Origin: Mycobacterium cookii
GTDB taxonomy: Bacteria; Actinomycetota; Actinomycetes; Mycobacteriales; Mycobacteriaceae
NCBI RefSeq assembly: GCF_010727945.1
Contig: NZ_AP022569.1
Span: 310,001 to 374,000 of the forward strand
Length of the DNA: 64,000 bases
Reading direction: 5' to 3'
Both the position numbers and the translations under genes were made by a program. The notes below the pieces were generated by a model, which saw only the letters and a list, made by a program, of their open reading frames with translations, was not told the DNA's origin and did not search any database. Positions 35,054-45,379 of the stretch are shown here, one piece after another (the stretch's first letter is position 1; every line of letters starts with the position of its first letter).

Positions 35054-38000
35054 TCAGAGCAGTCCGAGCAAGTGCAGATCGGTGATGTACTTGACGATCA
35101 TCGGCTGCGAGACATGCGGAATGTCTTTGTCCGGACCGATTTTCGCATCTTGCACCGCGGCGCGGAACCGATCGGTAGGTGCCATCGACCCGTTGATCGG
35201 AGCCTGCGGCCGCTGGTAGTTGTGCAGCAGCGGCAACAGCGAGTACTGCCGCTGGCGTTCGGGCAGGCCCCGCAGCGTCGTCTCGAATCGCTGCAGCCAG
35301 GCGGCGTAGTCGCCGACCCGCTGGATCGAATACCCGGCGTCGATCAGCCAGTCGACGTACTCGTCGAGGCCGATGCCGTCGTCGTAGGGGTTCATCACGT
35401 GGTAGGTCTGGAACCCGGCCGCCTCATCGGCCACCGTTGGGCCCAAGGTCGAGACCGCCTCGGCGATGAATTCGACGGGAAGCCCGTCGTAGTGGGCGCG
35501 TTGCCGGTTGCCGTCCGCGTCGAGTTCGTAGAACGACCCGGGTGCGACGCCGGTGGCGACCAGGCTGAGCATCATCCGGGTGAACATGTCCGGCAGGTTG
35601 AGCTGGCCCGCGTACGTGGTGTCGGCCAGGATCATGTCGCAGCGGAACACCGCGACCGGCAGGCCACACAGGTCGTGCGCTTCGCGCAACAACACCTCGC
35701 CGGCCCACTTGCTGTTGCCGTATCCGTTGGCGTACCCGTCGTTGATCTTGCGGGTGGCGCTGATCTGCCGGATGTCGGCGTCCTCGATGAAGGCGCCGGG
35801 CTGGATCTGGTCACCCACACCAATCGTCGACACGTAGGTGTACGCCTTCAGCTTGCTGGTCAACGCGATCCGCAGCAGCTCCGCGGTGCCCACCGCGTTG
35901 GGGCCGAACAACTCGCTGTACGGCAGCACGTGGTTGACCAGGGCTGCCGGGTCGACGATCAGGTCGACGGTGTCGGCCAGCCGCTGCCAGGTCGTGGCGT
36001 CCAGGCCGAGGTTGGCCTCGCCCTTGTCACCGGCGATGACCTCCAAGTGGTCGGCGGCCAGCGCCCGGTAGTGCTCCAGCAGCTTCGGGTCGCCGCTGTC
36101 GAACGTGCTGTCCAACCGGGCGCGCGCTTCTCCGTCAGTCTTGGCCCTTACCAGCGCGATCACCTTGCCGTCGACCAGGTCCATCCGCTCCAGCCAGTCC
36201 AGCGCCAGGTAGCGGCCTAGAAAACCAGTGGATCCGGTCAATAGCACGGTGCGCACCTCGGTGGCGGGCCCGGGCAGCTCGGGGGCGGCGGCCAGGGTTG
36301 CCGCGTCGATGAACTTGTCCAGCGTCAGGTCACTGGCGTGCACCTCGACCGCGCCGCGCCCGTGCACCGAGGCGAAGCTCGGCCGCTTGCTGCCCTGGCG
36401 CTCGCCCTCGATGTAGTCGGCGATGGCCTGCAGGTCGTTGGCGGGGCTGACGATCACGCCGACCGGCACATCGACGTCGAAGATCTCGTGCAGGAGATTG
36501 CCGAATGTCAACGCGGACAACGAATCTCCGCCAAGATCGGTGAAGTGCGCGTCGGGCGTCAGATCGGACTTCGCTGCGCCGAGCATCGCCGCCGCGGCGC
36601 GGCTGACGGTCTGTAGCACCGGCGCACCGGCGCCGCTGCGCCGCAACTCGGACAGTTCATTCGCCTGGCCTTCGGCCAAGTCGGCGTACAGCTGTTCGAG
36701 GCGCTCGCCGTAGTGCTGCTTGAGCTTCGGCCACGCCAGCTTGCGGATACCGGTCAGCAGACCGTTTTCCAGGCTGAAAGGCGTTGTCTCGACGATGAAG
36801 TCGCGCGGCACCTCATAGGACTGCAGATTCGCTTGTCGTGCAACGGTCTGCAGCGACTCGGCGATCGCCGACTTCGACGCGTTCGCATCGCTCGGCACGA
36901 CGACCGCCAAAAGATAAGGCTGAGAGCTGTTTCCGTAGACGTAGATCTGGCGGACCAGCGGGCTGTTGCCGAACTCCGCTTCCAGCTTGGCCAGCGTGAC
37001 GAATTCGCCCTGCGCCAGCTTCAGCACGTTGTTGCGCCGGTCGACGTACTTCAACGTGTCGCGTGCAACCTCGGCGAACACGTCGCCGGTGCGGTAGTAG
37101 CCGTCATCGTCGAAGACGTTGGCAGTCGTCTCGGCTCGCTTGTAGTAGCCGGGGAACATGTTGCCGGTCTTGAGCACAAGCTCGCCGCGCGGATACGGCC
37201 GGTCGGTGTTGAAGTAGCCCAGATCCGGGACGTCGACCAGCTTGTAGTCGAGCACTGGCGGACGCTGGATGACGCCGTCGAACAGGACCATGCCGGCCTC
37301 GGTGGAGCCATAGCCGTCGAGCAGGTGCATGTCGAGCAGCGACTCGACCCAGGCGCGCAGTTCGGGAGAGATCGGGGCCGATCCGGTCATTGCGAAGATG
37401 AAGCGCCCACCCAGCTGCTCATTGCGCAACTCGGTCAGCACCTGCGACTCGGCGGTCTGACGGTCCACACCTTCGGCGGTCCGACGACCGACCTCATTGT
37501 GGAACTCGCTGTAGAGCATCTCCCAGATGCGCGGCACGAAGTTCAGCTCGGTGGGCCGGACCAGACGCAGGTCTTCCAGCAGCGTCGACAGGTCGCTCCT
37601 GGCGGCGAAGTAGGCGGTGCCGCCGTTGCCGAGCGTCCCGTAAAGGGTGCCGCGACCCATCACGTGGCTCATCGGCATGAAGTTCAGGCTGATCGACGCG
37701 GCGCTGGGACCGAACCAGTTTTTGGTCGAGCGGTTCCACATCTTCGCGACGTTGCTCTGCGGGTACATGGCGCCCTTGGGTGCTCCGGTGCTGCCAGAGG
37801 TGTAGATCAGCAGCGCCAGCGGGTCATTGTCGGCTTGGCCAGCTTGGACGGCTTGTGCCGCAGGCAGTTTGGCGCCGCGCTCGCGAACCTCGTCGAGGGT
37901 TTCGACGGTCAGCGAAAGGCCGGCCAGGCGTTCGCGAGCGGCCTGCAGCGCCTCGCGGTTGTCGTCGACTTCGTCGCGGTAGTCGAAGACCACCAGCCGT

Positions 38001-38563
38001 CCGGGCGTGTGGCCTGCCTCGGCGGCCGCGACGATTACGTCCACGCCGTCGGACAAGTAGTCGACACTGGCGGCGAAGACGGCGGGTTCGGTCTCGAGGA
38101 CGATGGGCTGCAGCTGGGTGATCGCCGCGCTGGTCTGCAGCGGCACGGAGATGGCGCCTGCCAGACCCAGTGCGATGTCGATCGTGGTGTAGTCGACGCT
38201 GGTGAAGCCGAGCACGCAGACCCGGTCGCCGGCTTCGATCAGCCCGTCGGTCAGCGCGCGGGACAACTCATCGACACGCTCGGCAAGCTCGCCGTAGGTG
38301 ACGTGAGAGAACCAGGGCAGCAGCTTGGCGGTTGTGCGCCCGGTTTGCGGATCTTCGACGAGTTCGTAGGCGCGTTGAGCCAATGCGGGCCGTTCGGCGT
38401 AACCCTCCAGAACGGCCTTGACCACCTGGGGGAGGTGCGGCGCGGCCGCTTCGATGGCGTCGCTGACGGCCTGGTCGGGCCCGGCGGCGGCGAACTCCGG
38501 GTCGTTGGCGGCCAACTCCGCGGTGCGTTGTTCCTGACGTTCTTCTTGGGTGTCTGTCGACAT
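35054..38563 (-). CDS. car: Carboxylic acid reductase (FadD9-type, three-domain)
   Basis: This 1169-residue enzyme reduces carboxylic acids to aldehydes using ATP and NADPH. It has an N-terminal adenylation domain (about 1-650, with the P-loop-like [20 protein letters not shown]), a phosphopantetheine carrier domain (Ser near residue 683 in [13 protein letters not shown]) and a C-terminal thioester reductase domain of Rossmann type ([18 protein letters not shown] from about 771). Length matches characterised Mycobacterium and Nocardia CARs. A separate PPTase elsewhere must activate it. It is divergent from the small HTH-like gene, with a palindromic candidate operator about 70 bases upstream. 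Natural substrates in mycobacteria are not settled; fatty or aromatic acids are likely. Confidence 0.96.
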   Translation of the reverse strand: MSTDTQEERQEQRTAELAANDPEFAAAGPDQAVSDAIEAAAPHLPQVVKAVLEGYAERPALAQRAYELVEDPQTGRTTAKLLPWFSHVTYGELAERVDELSRALTDGLIEAGDRVCVLGFTSVDYTTIDIALGLAGAISVPLQTSAAITQLQPIVLETEPAVFAASVDYLSDGVDVIVAAAEAGHTPGRLVVFDYRDEVDDNREALQAARERLAGLSLTVETLDEVRERGAKLPAAQAVQAGQADNDPLALLIYTSGSTGAPKGAMYPQSNVAKMWNRSTKNWFGPSAASISLNFMPMSHVMGRGTLYGTLGNGGTAYFAARSDLSTLLEDLRLVRPTELNFVPRIWEMLYSEFHNEVGRRTAEGVDRQTAESQVLTELRNEQLGGRFIFAMTGSAPISPELRAWVESLLDMHLLDGYGSTEAGMVLFDGVIQRPPVLDYKLVDVPDLGYFNTDRPYPRGELVLKTGNMFPGYYKRAETTANVFDDDGYYRTGDVFAEVARDTLKYVDRRNNVLKLAQGEFVTLAKLEAEFGNSPLVRQIYVYGNSSQPYLLAVVVPSDANASKSAIAESLQTVARQANLQSYEVPRDFIVETTPFSLENGLLTGIRKLAWPKLKQHYGERLEQLYADLAEGQANELSELRRSGAGAPVLQTVSRAAAAMLGAAKSDLTPDAHFTDLGGDSLSALTFGNLLHEIFDVDVPVGVIVSPANDLQAIADYIEGERQGSKRPSFASVHGRGAVEVHASDLTLDKFIDAATLAAAPELPGPATEVRTVLLTGSTGFLGRYLALDWLERMDLVDGKVIALVRAKTDGEARARLDSTFDSGDPKLLEHYRALAADHLEVIAGDKGEANLGLDATTWQRLADTVDLIVDPAALVNHVLPYSELFGPNAVGTAELLRIALTSKLKAYTYVSTIGVGDQIQPGAFIEDADIRQISATRKINDGYANGYGNSKWAGEVLLREAHDLCGLPVAVFRCDMILADTTYAGQLNLPDMFTRMMLSLVATGVAPGSFYELDADGNRQRAHYDGLPVEFIAEAVSTLGPTVADEAAGFQTYHVMNPYDDGIGLDEYVDWLIDAGYSIQRVGDYAAWLQRFETTLRGLPERQRQYSLLPLLHNYQRPQAPINGSMAPTDRFRAAVQDAKIGPDKDIPHVSQPMIVKYITDLHLLGLL

Positions 38564-38630
38564 AACCGAACCTCACAACTTGCGAATTTGGGGAAATTTG
38601 GGGGGTGCGACGCTGCACTCACAGGTACTA

Positions 38631-38647
38631 CGTTAGCAAAGGTAACG
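38631..38647. promoter_or_regulatory. Candidate operator upstream of car
   Basis: CGTTA-GCAAAGG-TAACG is a perfect 5-bp inverted repeat with a 7-base spacer, about 70 bases upstream of the car start and 210 upstream of the HTH-like gene. The size fits a TetR- or MarR-type site, but no such regulator is encoded nearby, so this is tentative. Confidence 0.3.
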
Positions 38648-38858
38648 ATATTCCCCTAAGCGCGGGAAGGTGGCATTGATTACACGAAATTTGGGCGCCT
38701 CGTGGTCTTGGACCGTGAAAGACCGGGTACCCGTTTTTGATGCGGGGTTCACCTGGACCACATCTGAGCCGCACAGAGTCGATTCATGACGACTCGAGCG
38801 GTAAAACAGCTCCTCACCGGCCGGTCGTCGGCATGAAATTGAAACGCGGTTGTCCGTC

Positions 38859-39356
38859 ATGACCCGGACGGACCGGCGTGGCAGGCCCCTCAAAGCGTTT
38901 CTGCAAGCCGAGATCGCCCGGGGGGACGTGACCGTCGAAGAGATGCGCAAAGCCTGCGGGCTGACGCGAGCCAGTTACTACGGCGAGCCGAGCGGCACCG
39001 GCCGCGGCTTCGACGACACCTTCCCGAATTCCGAAGAACTGCGGCAGGTCGCCGAATACTACGGGTTGGGCGACAACGGTTGGGTGAGTCTGCTCGTCGA
39101 ATTCGGCTGGCTGGAGTCAAGGCCCGGCACACTTCGTATCCCGTTCACCGCCGGCACGACCGACCGGCAGCTCTCCATGCCGATTAACTTGGTCCCACTT
39201 CGAGAGGCGTTGTCGCGCTACGAGAATGCCTCCGTACTGCTGGTTTCGCCCAATCGCGACGAAGTCAACCTCGTGCCGCTTCGCAGGGCCATCGAGGAGC
39301 AACTGGACGGGTCGTTGGTCGTGTTCAACGCCGATCCGCCCGCCGACGAGGAGTAA
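38859..39356 (+). CDS. Putative HTH-type DNA-binding protein
   Basis: The 165-residue protein starts at ATG 38859. The N-terminal half has a helix-turn-helix-like run (FLQAEIARGDVTVEEMRKAC, then GLTRASYYGE), followed by an XRE-like second helical unit (EELRQVAEYYGLGDNGWVSL). The C-terminal half alternates strands and helices (NLVPLREALSRYENASVLLV, then VNLVPLRRAIEEQLDGSLVV), which look like two copies of a 'NLVPLR' unit about 40 residues apart. No close family is recognised. It is transcribed divergently from car and convergent with gabT, so a regulatory role for car is possible but unproven. Confidence 0.6.
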   Translation: MTRTDRRGRPLKAFLQAEIARGDVTVEEMRKACGLTRASYYGEPSGTGRGFDDTFPNSEELRQVAEYYGLGDNGWVSLLVEFGWLESRPGTLRIPFTAGTTDRQLSMPINLVPLREALSRYENASVLLVSPNRDEVNLVPLRRAIEEQLDGSLVVFNADPPADEE

Positions 39357-39359
39357 CCG

Positions 39360-40700
39360 TCAGAGGTCGGCCAGCAGACCGGCAAGCACGTCGAGGCCTT
39401 CGGTCAGCAGTTCGTCGCTGATCGTCAACGGCGGCAGGAAGCGCACCACGTTGCCGAAGGTGCCGGCCGTCAGCACGATGACGCCCGCCGCGTGGGCGGC
39501 GGTGGCCAGCGCGCTGGTCAATCCCGCGTCGGGCTCGGCGGTGTCGGGTTTGACGAATTCGACGGCGATCATCGCACCGCGGCCTCGCACGTCACCGATG
39601 CGCTCGTCAGCAGCCTGCAACGCCAGCAGCCGGTCCTTCATCAGACGTTCTATCTGACCGGCCCGCTCGATGAGCCCGTCGGCTTCGATGGTGTCGATGG
39701 TGGCCAGCGCGGCCGCGCAGGCGACCGGATTGCCACCGAACGTGCCGCCGATCCCGCTGGGGTGCGGCGCGTCCATGATCTCGGCGCGACCGGTGACCGC
39801 GGCCAGCGGCAGCCCGTCGGCGATGCCCTTCGCGATGCAGATGAGGTCGGGTTCGATGCCCTCGTGTTCGCAGGCGAACATCGCGCCGGTTCGGGCGAAT
39901 CCGGTCTGCACCTCGTCGGCGACGAAGACCACGTCGTTCCGCCGACACCAGTCCAGCAGTGCGGGCAAAAACCCCTCGGCCGGGACGATGAAGCCGCCTT
40001 CACCCTGGATGGGCTCGATGATGACGGCGGCCAGGTTTTCCGCGCCGACCTGCTTGGCGATCACGTCGATCGCGCGGCGGGCAGCGAGCTCGCCGTCGGT
40101 GGCCATCTCCTTGTCGATCAGGCCGTCCCGGTAGGGATAGGACAGCGGCGCCCGGTAGATCTCCGGTGCGAACGGCCCGAATCCGCTTTTGTAGGGTATG
40201 GATTTCGCGGTCAGCGCCATGGTCATGTTGGTGCGACCGTGATAGGCGTGGTCGAAAGCCACCACTGCCTGCTTGCGGGTATACGACCGCGCGATCTTGA
40301 CCGCGTTCTCGACGGCTTCGGCGCCAGAGTTGAACAAGACCGAGCGTTTCTCGCCCGAGCCCGGGGTCAGCCGGTTGAGCTGTTCGGCGACAGCGACGTA
40401 CTGCTCATACGGCGTCACCATGAAGCAGGTGTGGGTGAACTCCGCGACCTGGGCACGAACCGCGTCGACGACCCGGGGCGCGGAGCTGCCGATAGTGGTG
40501 ACGGCGATGCCCGAACCCAGGTCGATCAGCCGGTTGCCGTCGACGTCCTCGACGATGCCGCCGGCCGCGCGGGCCGCGAAGATCGGCATGGTCTTACCTA
40601 CGCCGGCAGACACCGCCGCAGCACGGCGCTTGGTCAGCTCCAGTGATGCGGGACCGGGGATTTCGGTGAGAAGGTGGCGGCTTTGCTCCACAGCGGACAC
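39360..40700 (-). CDS. gabT: 4-aminobutyrate aminotransferase
   Basis: The 446-residue class III PLP-dependent transaminase converts GABA and 2-oxoglutarate to succinate semialdehyde and glutamate. Signatures are VKIARSYTRKQAVVAFDHAY, the substrate- and PLP-binding EPIQGEGGFIVPAEGFLPAL, DEVQTGFARTGAMFACEH and the catalytic lysine in CIAKGIADGLPLAAV. GTG 40700 is preferred to the ATG at 40760, since the extra 20 residues are basic and atypical and the resulting length is close to M. tuberculosis GabT. The PLP cofactor would come from PdxST encoded at 9.7-12 kb. It lies next to car as in M. tuberculosis, which could link aldehyde and acid interconversion. Confidence 0.95.
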   Translation of the reverse strand: MSAVEQSRHLLTEIPGPASLELTKRRAAAVSAGVGKTMPIFAARAAGGIVEDVDGNRLIDLGSGIAVTTIGSSAPRVVDAVRAQVAEFTHTCFMVTPYEQYVAVAEQLNRLTPGSGEKRSVLFNSGAEAVENAVKIARSYTRKQAVVAFDHAYHGRTNMTMALTAKSIPYKSGFGPFAPEIYRAPLSYPYRDGLIDKEMATDGELAARRAIDVIAKQVGAENLAAVIIEPIQGEGGFIVPAEGFLPALLDWCRRNDVVFVADEVQTGFARTGAMFACEHEGIEPDLICIAKGIADGLPLAAVTGRAEIMDAPHPSGIGGTFGGNPVACAAALATIDTIEADGLIERAGQIERLMKDRLLALQAADERIGDVRGRGAMIAVEFVKPDTAEPDAGLTSALATAAHAAGVIVLTAGTFGNVVRFLPPLTISDELLTEGLDVLAGLLADL

Positions 40701-40800
40701 ATGAAGCAGCCTAGCCCGGCGACGATGCGAGCCGCGAGGCTCGCTGAGGAGTCGGGCCAATCAGACCCAGCTGTGTCTGACCCCGGCTACGACCCCGAAA

Positions 40801-41046
40801 TCAGCCCGCTGCGGTGTGGCCCAAGTCGCGGCAGACATTTCCGTTCGGGTCCCACCACTGGCCGGCGGGACAGTTAAGTGGCTGCGGACCCTGACCCAAT
40901 GGCCGGCACACATTGCTCGTGGGGTCCCACCACTGGCCGGGGTCGCAGTTGGCTGGGTCGGCCCAACTTGCGGACGGCGTCGCGAACGCTAGGGCCCCGG
41001 CCGCGAGCAGCGAGGCACCTGCCAATCGCCCGATAAGGTTTCTCAT
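40801..41046 (-). CDS. Small secreted protein with two C-x2-GQWWDP repeats
   Basis: The 81-residue precursor starts at ATG 41046 (GAGGAGG lies 6 bases upstream). It has a classical signal peptide (LIGRLAGASLLAAGALAFA) with cleavage likely after ASWA before DPANC. The mature part is two near-identical units: CDPGQWWDPTSNVCRPLG and CPAGQWWDPNGNVCRDLG. Each has a cysteine pair and a conserved GQWWDP core, separated by a short GQGPQPLN linker. The Cys pairs probably form one disulfide per unit. Similar small proteins occur in several mycobacteria without known function. A first ATG at 41088 would put extra residues before the signal and is rejected. Confidence 0.8.
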   Translation of the reverse strand: MRNLIGRLAGASLLAAGALAFATPSASWADPANCDPGQWWDPTSNVCRPLGQGPQPLNCPAGQWWDPNGNVCRDLGHTAAG

Positions 41047-41117
41047 GCTGACCTCCTCGATAGCCAATGTGAATTCGCTGAAGAGCAATTATTCACCTTG
41101 CCACGTTCCGGCCTTGT

Positions 41118-41789
41118 CTAAACGCCGAAGACCGGGCCGTCGAGCGAATCGACCGTAGCAAAGGAGCTGACCGGTTGGCGGCGGAGTCTGCGCGGCTGTC
41201 GGACCGGATAGCCCAGGGCGATCACCGCAGCCAGGGCAAGCGGGTCGGGCGCTCCGAGGATGACTTTCACCTCGTGTTCCTCTCGGATGGCGATCGTCGT
41301 GATGACGCCGCCCAGGCCCTCGTCGCGTGCCGCCAACAGGATGTTCCACGCGAACGGATAGAGCGACGCGCCGCCGGCGAACGTGTACCGATCTGCGTCG
41401 CGATCCACCGCCGCGAGCATCGACAGGTCGGCGAACACCGCGAGCAATGCCGGCACTTCGTCGAACTTGTCCGCGAAATCACCCACGGCGGAGGACTTTC
41501 CGTCGGCCAATGCGCGCGCCTCGGCTTGGCGGTCGCTGGTCGGCGACCACGGCCGCAAACCGGCGGCGGTCAGGCTCAGGTATTCCTGTGAGCCTTTGAC
41601 GTAGCAATCCCGCAGCCGCTGACGCTTCACGAAGTCTTTGACGACAACCACCCGCCAGGCTTGAGCGTTGGCGCCGCTGGGCGCGAAACGGGCGGTGTCG
41701 AGCACCCGGGCCAGCACGGCGTCATCGACGGCCCGGTCGGTGAAGTCGCGGACCGCCCCCGTGGTGCGCAGCGCTTCGATGAGTTCCAT
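41118..41789 (-). CDS. Nitroreductase family protein
   Basis: This 223-residue FMN-dependent oxidoreductase of the nitroreductase superfamily has an N-terminal RTTGAVRDFTDRAV and ARFAPSGANAQAWRVVVV (FMN contact, about residues 34-51). A central lid follows, then the C-terminal GLGGVITTIAIREEHEVKV and VIALGYPVRQPRRLRRQPV. The last segment, with a Arg-rich 'P.RL.R' run, is typical of the mycobacterial F420-independent members. The substrate is unknown. It is divergent from yajC, with 47 bases between start codons. Confidence 0.9.
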   Translation of the reverse strand: MELIEALRTTGAVRDFTDRAVDDAVLARVLDTARFAPSGANAQAWRVVVVKDFVKRQRLRDCYVKGSQEYLSLTAAGLRPWSPTSDRQAEARALADGKSSAVGDFADKFDEVPALLAVFADLSMLAAVDRDADRYTFAGGASLYPFAWNILLAARDEGLGGVITTIAIREEHEVKVILGAPDPLALAAVIALGYPVRQPRRLRRQPVSSFATVDSLDGPVFGV

Positions 41790-41836
41790 CGGTCAATGAT
41801 TCAGCACTGCGACGGCGTGATGGCACACTGGCCGTC

Positions 41837-42166
41837 ATGAATCAAACGGTCGTCTTCTTGCCGCTGCTGGTCGTCATGGGGGCGTTCATGTATTTCGCCT
41901 CCCGGCGCCAGAAGCGCGCGATGCAAGCCACCATCGATCTGCACGAGTCGCTGCGGGTCGGCGATCGGGTGCACACCACCTCCGGCTTACATGGCACCAT
42001 CACGCGCATCACCGACGACGACGTGGACCTCGAGATCGCGCCGGGTGTGGTCACAACCTGGATGAAGCTGGCGATACGGGACCGCGTCGAGCCGGAGATC
42101 CTGGACAGTGGTGCCGACGAGGCCGACGATCTCGCCGATGACCCGGAGCGCCTGCCCAGAGACTGA
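41837..42166 (+). CDS. yajC: Preprotein translocase subunit YajC
   Basis: The 109-residue accessory membrane subunit works with SecDF at the Sec translocon. One N-terminal transmembrane helix (VVFLPLLVVMGAFMYFAS) is followed by the YajC core RRQKRAMQATIDLHESLRVG, DRVHTTSGLHGTITRITDD and an acidic tail. It sits directly upstream of secD, as in most actinobacteria, with 93 bases between them. Confidence 0.95.
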   Translation: MNQTVVFLPLLVVMGAFMYFASRRQKRAMQATIDLHESLRVGDRVHTTSGLHGTITRITDDDVDLEIAPGVVTTWMKLAIRDRVEPEILDSGADEADDLADDPERLPRD

Positions 42167-42259
42167 GGACGACGACCTGGCACGTACCCTTTGCGGGTGC
42201 AGGCGAACTGATCGGCGCCGCACACAGCGGATCGCGCATGAGCATAGGAGATTCATCAC

Positions 42260-44074
42260 GTGGCATCGCCTTCGGCGCCGGAGCACCCCTCCCGCTATCT
42301 GGCGGTATTCCTGACTCTGCTGATCGGGGTCTACCTGCTCGTCTTCCTCACCGGCAACAAGCACGCTGACCCGAAGCTCGGCATCGACCTGCAGGGTGGC
42401 ACCCGCGTGACATTGACCGCGCGGACTCCCGATGGTTCTAAGCCCTCGCGCGAGGCCCTCTCGCAGGCGCAGCAGATCATCAACGCCAGGGTCAACGGTC
42501 TGGGCGTCTCGGGTTCTGAGGTCATCGTCGACGGCGACAATCTGGTCATCACGGTCCCCGGCACCGACGGCAGCGAGGCGCGCAACCTGGGGCAGACCGC
42601 CCGGCTGTACATCCGCCCGGTGATCAACGCGCTGCCCGCCGACAACAGCGGTATGCCGAATGCTCCGCGACTGCCCGCGCCGCCGCAAGGGCGGCCGAAG
42701 CTGCCGCAGGGTGGCCAGCCCGGGCAACCCGCGCCCGGCGGGGCTCCCGGTGCACCCGCTGCGCCCGGTGGTCAGCCGGGCCAGGTTCCGTCCGCTCCAC
42801 AGCCCGGAGCCGGGGGAGCGCCCGCGTTCCCCGCATACCCCGACCAGCCGCCGCCGCAGCCCCGGCCCTACCCGCAGGACCCGCCGCCGCCACCCGCGCC
42901 TCCTGCTCCCGCTCCGGTCCAGCCGGGTCCGCCCGATCCGCGCAAGGACCTCGCCGAGCGCATTTACAAGGAACGCGAATGGCGGCAGAGCACCAACAAG
43001 GGTGTGCAGTTCCTTGCGCTGCAGTACGAGGCAACCCGCTGCTTGCAGGAAGACATCCTGGCCGGCAACGACGATCCGAACCTTCCGCTGGTGACCTGCG
43101 ACACGCAGCACAAGCAGGCATACCTGCTGGCGCCGTCGATCATCAGCGGTGACCAGATTTCCAACGCCTCGTCGAGCATGGATCCGCACGGCATCGGTTA
43201 CACCGTCGATCTGCAGTTCAAGAGTGGGGCAGCGAACACCTGGGCGGACTTCACCGCCGCGCACATCGGTACGCAGACCGCGTTCACACTGGACTCGCAG
43301 GTGGTCAGCGCGCCGCAGATCCGCGAGGCCATTCCCGGTGGCCGCACCCAGATCACCGGTGGTGACCCGCCGTTCACCGCGAGTTCGGCTAAGGCACTCG
43401 CCAACGTCCTTAAATACGGCTCGCTGCCGTTGTCGTTCGAGTCATCAGAAGCCCAAACTGTTTCTGCGACACTGGGTTTGACGTCGCTGAGAGCGGGTTT
43501 AATGGCCGGTGCCATCGGGCTGGCGTTGGTGCTGGTGTACTCGTTGCTCTACTACCGGGTGCTGGGATTGCTGACGGCACTGTCGTTGGTGGCTTCTGGC
43601 GCAATGGTTTTCGCCATTCTGGTGTTGCTTGGCCGCTATATCAACTACACGCTGGACCTGGCCGGCATCGCCGGTTTGATCATCGGTATCGGCACCACCG
43701 CCGACTCGTTCGTGGTGTTCTTCGAACGCATCAAGGACGAGATCCGCGAGGGTAAGACGTTCCGCTCGGCGGTTCCGCGTGGTTGGGGACGGGCCCGCAA
43801 GACGATCGTGTCCGGTAACGCGGTGACGTTCCTGGCCGCCGCCGTGCTGTACTTCCTGGCGATCGGCCAGGTGAAGGGCTTCGCATTCACGCTGGGCCTC
43901 ACCACAATCCTCGACATCGTCGTGGTGTTCCTGGTGACCTGGCCGCTGGTGTATCTGGCATCGCGATCGTCGAGGATGGCCAAGCCGGCCCTCAACGGCT
44001 TGGGTGCGGTCCAGCAGGTTGCCCGCGAACGGGCGGCATTGAAGCCCAAGGCCTATTCGACGGGACGGGGGTAG
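42260..44074 (+). CDS. secD: Protein translocase subunit SecD
   Basis: This 604-residue RND-type membrane protein uses the proton gradient to finish Sec-dependent export. The first helix ([20 protein letters not shown]) leads into the P1 domain ([15 protein letters not shown]). About 115 residues of proline- and glycine-rich linker follow, with [20 protein letters not shown] as its densest part. The C-terminal SecD membrane domain ([19 protein letters not shown]) has five helices, including [20 protein letters not shown] and the [12 protein letters not shown] loop. The Pro-rich insertion is a feature of mycobacterial SecD. secF follows after 5 bases. Confidence 0.96.
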   Translation: MASPSAPEHPSRYLAVFLTLLIGVYLLVFLTGNKHADPKLGIDLQGGTRVTLTARTPDGSKPSREALSQAQQIINARVNGLGVSGSEVIVDGDNLVITVPGTDGSEARNLGQTARLYIRPVINALPADNSGMPNAPRLPAPPQGRPKLPQGGQPGQPAPGGAPGAPAAPGGQPGQVPSAPQPGAGGAPAFPAYPDQPPPQPRPYPQDPPPPPAPPAPAPVQPGPPDPRKDLAERIYKEREWRQSTNKGVQFLALQYEATRCLQEDILAGNDDPNLPLVTCDTQHKQAYLLAPSIISGDQISNASSSMDPHGIGYTVDLQFKSGAANTWADFTAAHIGTQTAFTLDSQVVSAPQIREAIPGGRTQITGGDPPFTASSAKALANVLKYGSLPLSFESSEAQTVSATLGLTSLRAGLMAGAIGLALVLVYSLLYYRVLGLLTALSLVASGAMVFAILVLLGRYINYTLDLAGIAGLIIGIGTTADSFVVFFERIKDEIREGKTFRSAVPRGWGRARKTIVSGNAVTFLAAAVLYFLAIGQVKGFAFTLGLTTILDIVVVFLVTWPLVYLASRSSRMAKPALNGLGAVQQVARERAALKPKAYSTGRG

Positions 44075-44079
44075 CGAAA

Positions 44080-45375
44080 ATGGCGTCCAAGGCGAACACG
44101 ACCGGAACCGACGACACGACTGCCGTCGAAATCGGCACGGGCACAGACAAAGTCGTTCGCGCGACCGGCTCCGTTCAACCGCATCACAGTTTCCTGTCCC
44201 GCCTCTACACCGGCACCGGGGCTTTCGAAGTCATTGGCCGGCGCAAGTTGTGGTACGGGATCAGCGGGGTGATCGTCGCGATCGCGATCATCAGCATCCT
44301 GGTGCGCGGCTTCACATTCGGCATCGACTTCAAGGGCGGCACCACGGTGTCGATGCCTCGTGGAGACGCCACCGTCAGCCAGGTCGAGGAAGCTTTTAGC
44401 CAGGCGCTGGGCCATGGCCCGGAGACGGTCGTGATCGTCGGCAGCGGCTCGGCGGCGACCGTGCAGATCCGTTCCGAGGCGTTGTCCAACGACAAGACCG
44501 AGAAGCTGCGCAACGTACTCTTCGACAAATTCCAACCCAAGGGTCCCGACGGTCAGGCCAGCAAGAAGGCCATATCCGATTCCGCGGTGTCCTCGACTTG
44601 GGGCGGCCAGATCACCAAGAAAGCGGTGATCGCCCTGGTGGTGTTCTTGGTGCTGGTCAGCCTGTACATCACCGTCCGCTATGAGCGCTACATGGCGGTC
44701 GCGGCGCTGACGACGATGTGTTTCGACCTGGCCGTCACCGCCGGGGTCTATTCGCTGGTGGGATTCGAAGTCACCCCGGCCACCGTGATCGGTCTGCTGA
44801 CGATCCTGGGTTTCTCGCTCTACGACACCGTGATCGTCTTCGACAAGGTCGAAGAGAACACCCATGGCTTCCAGCACACCGCCCGGCGGACCTTCGCCGA
44901 GGAGGCCAACCTCGCGATCAACCAGACCTTCATGCGCTCGATCAACACCAGCCTGATCTCGGTGCTGCCGGTGCTGGCACTGATGGTGGTGGCCGTCTGG
45001 CTACTCGGCGTGGGCACGCTCAAAGACCTGGCGCTGGTACAGCTGGTCGGCATCATCGTCGGCACCTATTCGTCGATCTTCTTCGCCACGCCGCTGCTGG
45101 TCACCCTGCGCGAACGAACCGAGTTGGTGCGGACGCACAACCATCGGGTGGCCCGACGCCGCGGCCCGGACCCGGACAAGGGTCAGGCTCGCGGCGATTC
45201 GGCCGCCGAGGAGTCCGTCGAGGGCTCCGATGACTCCGAGCCGCCGGCGAAGACCCGGGCGTCGTTCGCGGCCGCGGGTGACCCCCCGCCGAGCAAGCCG
45301 GCGCCGGGCGCGCGGCCGGTGCGGCAATCCGCCGGTCGTCACGCGCGCCCGAGCGGCAAGCGGGACAAACGCTAG
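44080..45375 (+). CDS. secF: Protein translocase subunit SecF
   Basis: The 431-residue protein shows the SecF motifs FGIDFKGGTTVSM, SSTWGGQITKKAVIALVVFL, LAVTAGVYSLVGFEVTPATV and VFDKVEENTHGFQHTARRTF, with six transmembrane helices. A disordered, charged C-terminal tail of about 90 residues (from about 345) is rich in Arg, Pro and Ser. ATG 44080 follows secD closely. SecDF forms a complex in the plasma membrane with YajC. The tail is longer than in most bacteria but usual for mycobacteria. Confidence 0.96.
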   Translation: MASKANTTGTDDTTAVEIGTGTDKVVRATGSVQPHHSFLSRLYTGTGAFEVIGRRKLWYGISGVIVAIAIISILVRGFTFGIDFKGGTTVSMPRGDATVSQVEEAFSQALGHGPETVVIVGSGSAATVQIRSEALSNDKTEKLRNVLFDKFQPKGPDGQASKKAISDSAVSSTWGGQITKKAVIALVVFLVLVSLYITVRYERYMAVAALTTMCFDLAVTAGVYSLVGFEVTPATVIGLLTILGFSLYDTVIVFDKVEENTHGFQHTARRTFAEEANLAINQTFMRSINTSLISVLPVLALMVVAVWLLGVGTLKDLALVQLVGIIVGTYSSIFFATPLLVTLRERTELVRTHNHRVARRRGPDPDKGQARGDSAAEESVEGSDDSEPPAKTRASFAAAGDPPPSKPAPGARPVRQSAGRHARPSGKRDKR

Positions 45376-45379
45376 CCCC

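Noticed and set aside
35051..36220. 389-residue plus-strand frame opposite the reductase domain of car
   Set aside because: It lacks family motifs and a ribosome-binding site, and overlaps a well-supported gene.
36713..38659. 648-residue frame opposite the carboxylic acid reductase
   Set aside because: It has no domain or start signal and mirrors car, whose three domains and motifs are complete.
38564..38858. A second gene between car and the HTH-like gene
   Set aside because: The minus-strand frame there (105 residues) has no ribosome-binding site or motif and overlaps the HTH-like gene start.
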